From: Leptotrichiaceae bacterium
Lineage (GTDB): Bacteria > Fusobacteriota > Fusobacteriia > Fusobacteriales > Leptotrichiaceae
Assembly: GCA_030532815.1 (NCBI GenBank)
Contig: JAUNKI010000121.1
Span: 1 to 6,042, forward strand
Direction: 5' to 3'
Length of the DNA: 6,042 nt
The translations under genes and the position numbers were made by a program. Position 1 is the first letter of the stretch, and every line of letters starts with the position of its first letter. The notes beneath the pieces are model-generated. The model searched no databases and was not told the DNA's origin. It worked only from the letters and a program-made list of their open reading frames with translations. This document shows, one piece after another, positions 5,932-6,042 of the stretch.

Positions 5932-5953
5932 AAGTTGGAAGTTTTTTGATAAG

Positions 5954-6042
5954 AGGGTTGTCTCATGAGTCAAAAATAATTCTTCAGCTATAATTATTAT
6001 ATATTTTTAAAAATTAAAAGATATTGTTTTTACTGATTTTAT
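5954..6042. mobile_element. Possible end of an insertion sequence (incomplete)
   Basis: From 5954 the sequence reads AGGGTTGTCTCATGAGTC. This resembles the (G)GGCTGTCTCA-type terminal repeats I recall for IS1182-like elements. No transposase reading frame is visible before the window ends 89 bases on, so the opposite terminus and the gene cannot be checked. The alternative is a regulatory palindrome (5958-5973). Confidence 0.25.

Larger units (their letters stand above)
5584..6042. other. Non-coding right end of the window
   Basis: This 459-base AT-rich stretch has no open reading frame of credible length or with a Shine-Dalgarno. It contains the intrinsic terminator at 5664-5711, a weak all-A/T hairpin (8-base arms 5760-5767 and 5773-5780), and an 11-base inverted repeat enclosing a second terminator-like hairpin (5821-5931). 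A near-palindrome at 5958-5973 lies in a possible insertion-sequence end. Beyond about 5980 I see only A/T-rich sequence running out of the window. Confidence 0.7.

Overview
The window is AT-rich bacterial DNA with A-rich intergenic spacers, AAGGAG-type ribosome binding sites, Arg codons mostly AGA/AGG, and short Lys-rich signal peptides. This fits a low-GC anaerobe of the Fusobacteriota. The combination of an FbpABC-type importer with small exported proteins looks most like Leptotrichia or a close relative. That placement is inference from composition and protein style, not from a marker gene.

Left half (1-3868): a complete three-gene ABC importer operon on the + strand. It encodes a lipoprotein substrate-binding protein, a fused double-domain permease (12 hydrophobic segments, two EAA loops) and an ATPase with all nucleotide-binding motifs plus a C-terminal TOBE-like domain. 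Spacing is tight (43 and 14 bases) and each gene has its own Shine-Dalgarno. Together they would capture a small, probably anionic or metal ligand outside the cytoplasmic membrane and import it with ATP. The family covers ferric iron, 2-aminoethylphosphonate and sugar phosphates. The binding protein lacks the paired tyrosines typical of ferric-iron binders, so the substrate is left open. The operon promoter lies left of the window. The ATPase gene ends in three consecutive in-frame stop codons, followed by a 103-base imperfect inverted repeat that may terminate transcription.

Right half (about 4060-5583): three small + strand genes for exported proteins. They are a 103-residue unknown with two cysteines, a 163-residue protein with two bacterial SH3 domains, and a 93-residue unknown with two cysteines. 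All have Sec-type signal peptides. A possible extended -10 promoter flanked by 10-base direct repeats precedes the first gene. No convincing terminator separates the three, while a good intrinsic terminator follows the last, so they may form one envelope-directed transcription unit.

Right end (5584-6042): non-coding. It holds the intrinsic terminator, a second terminator-like hairpin inside a wider inverted repeat, and a near-palindrome at 5958-5973 in a sequence resembling the end of an insertion sequence. I see no clearly new biological system. The best leads are the undescribed small exported proteins with their putative control region, and the two intergenic inverted-repeat structures of about 100 bases.
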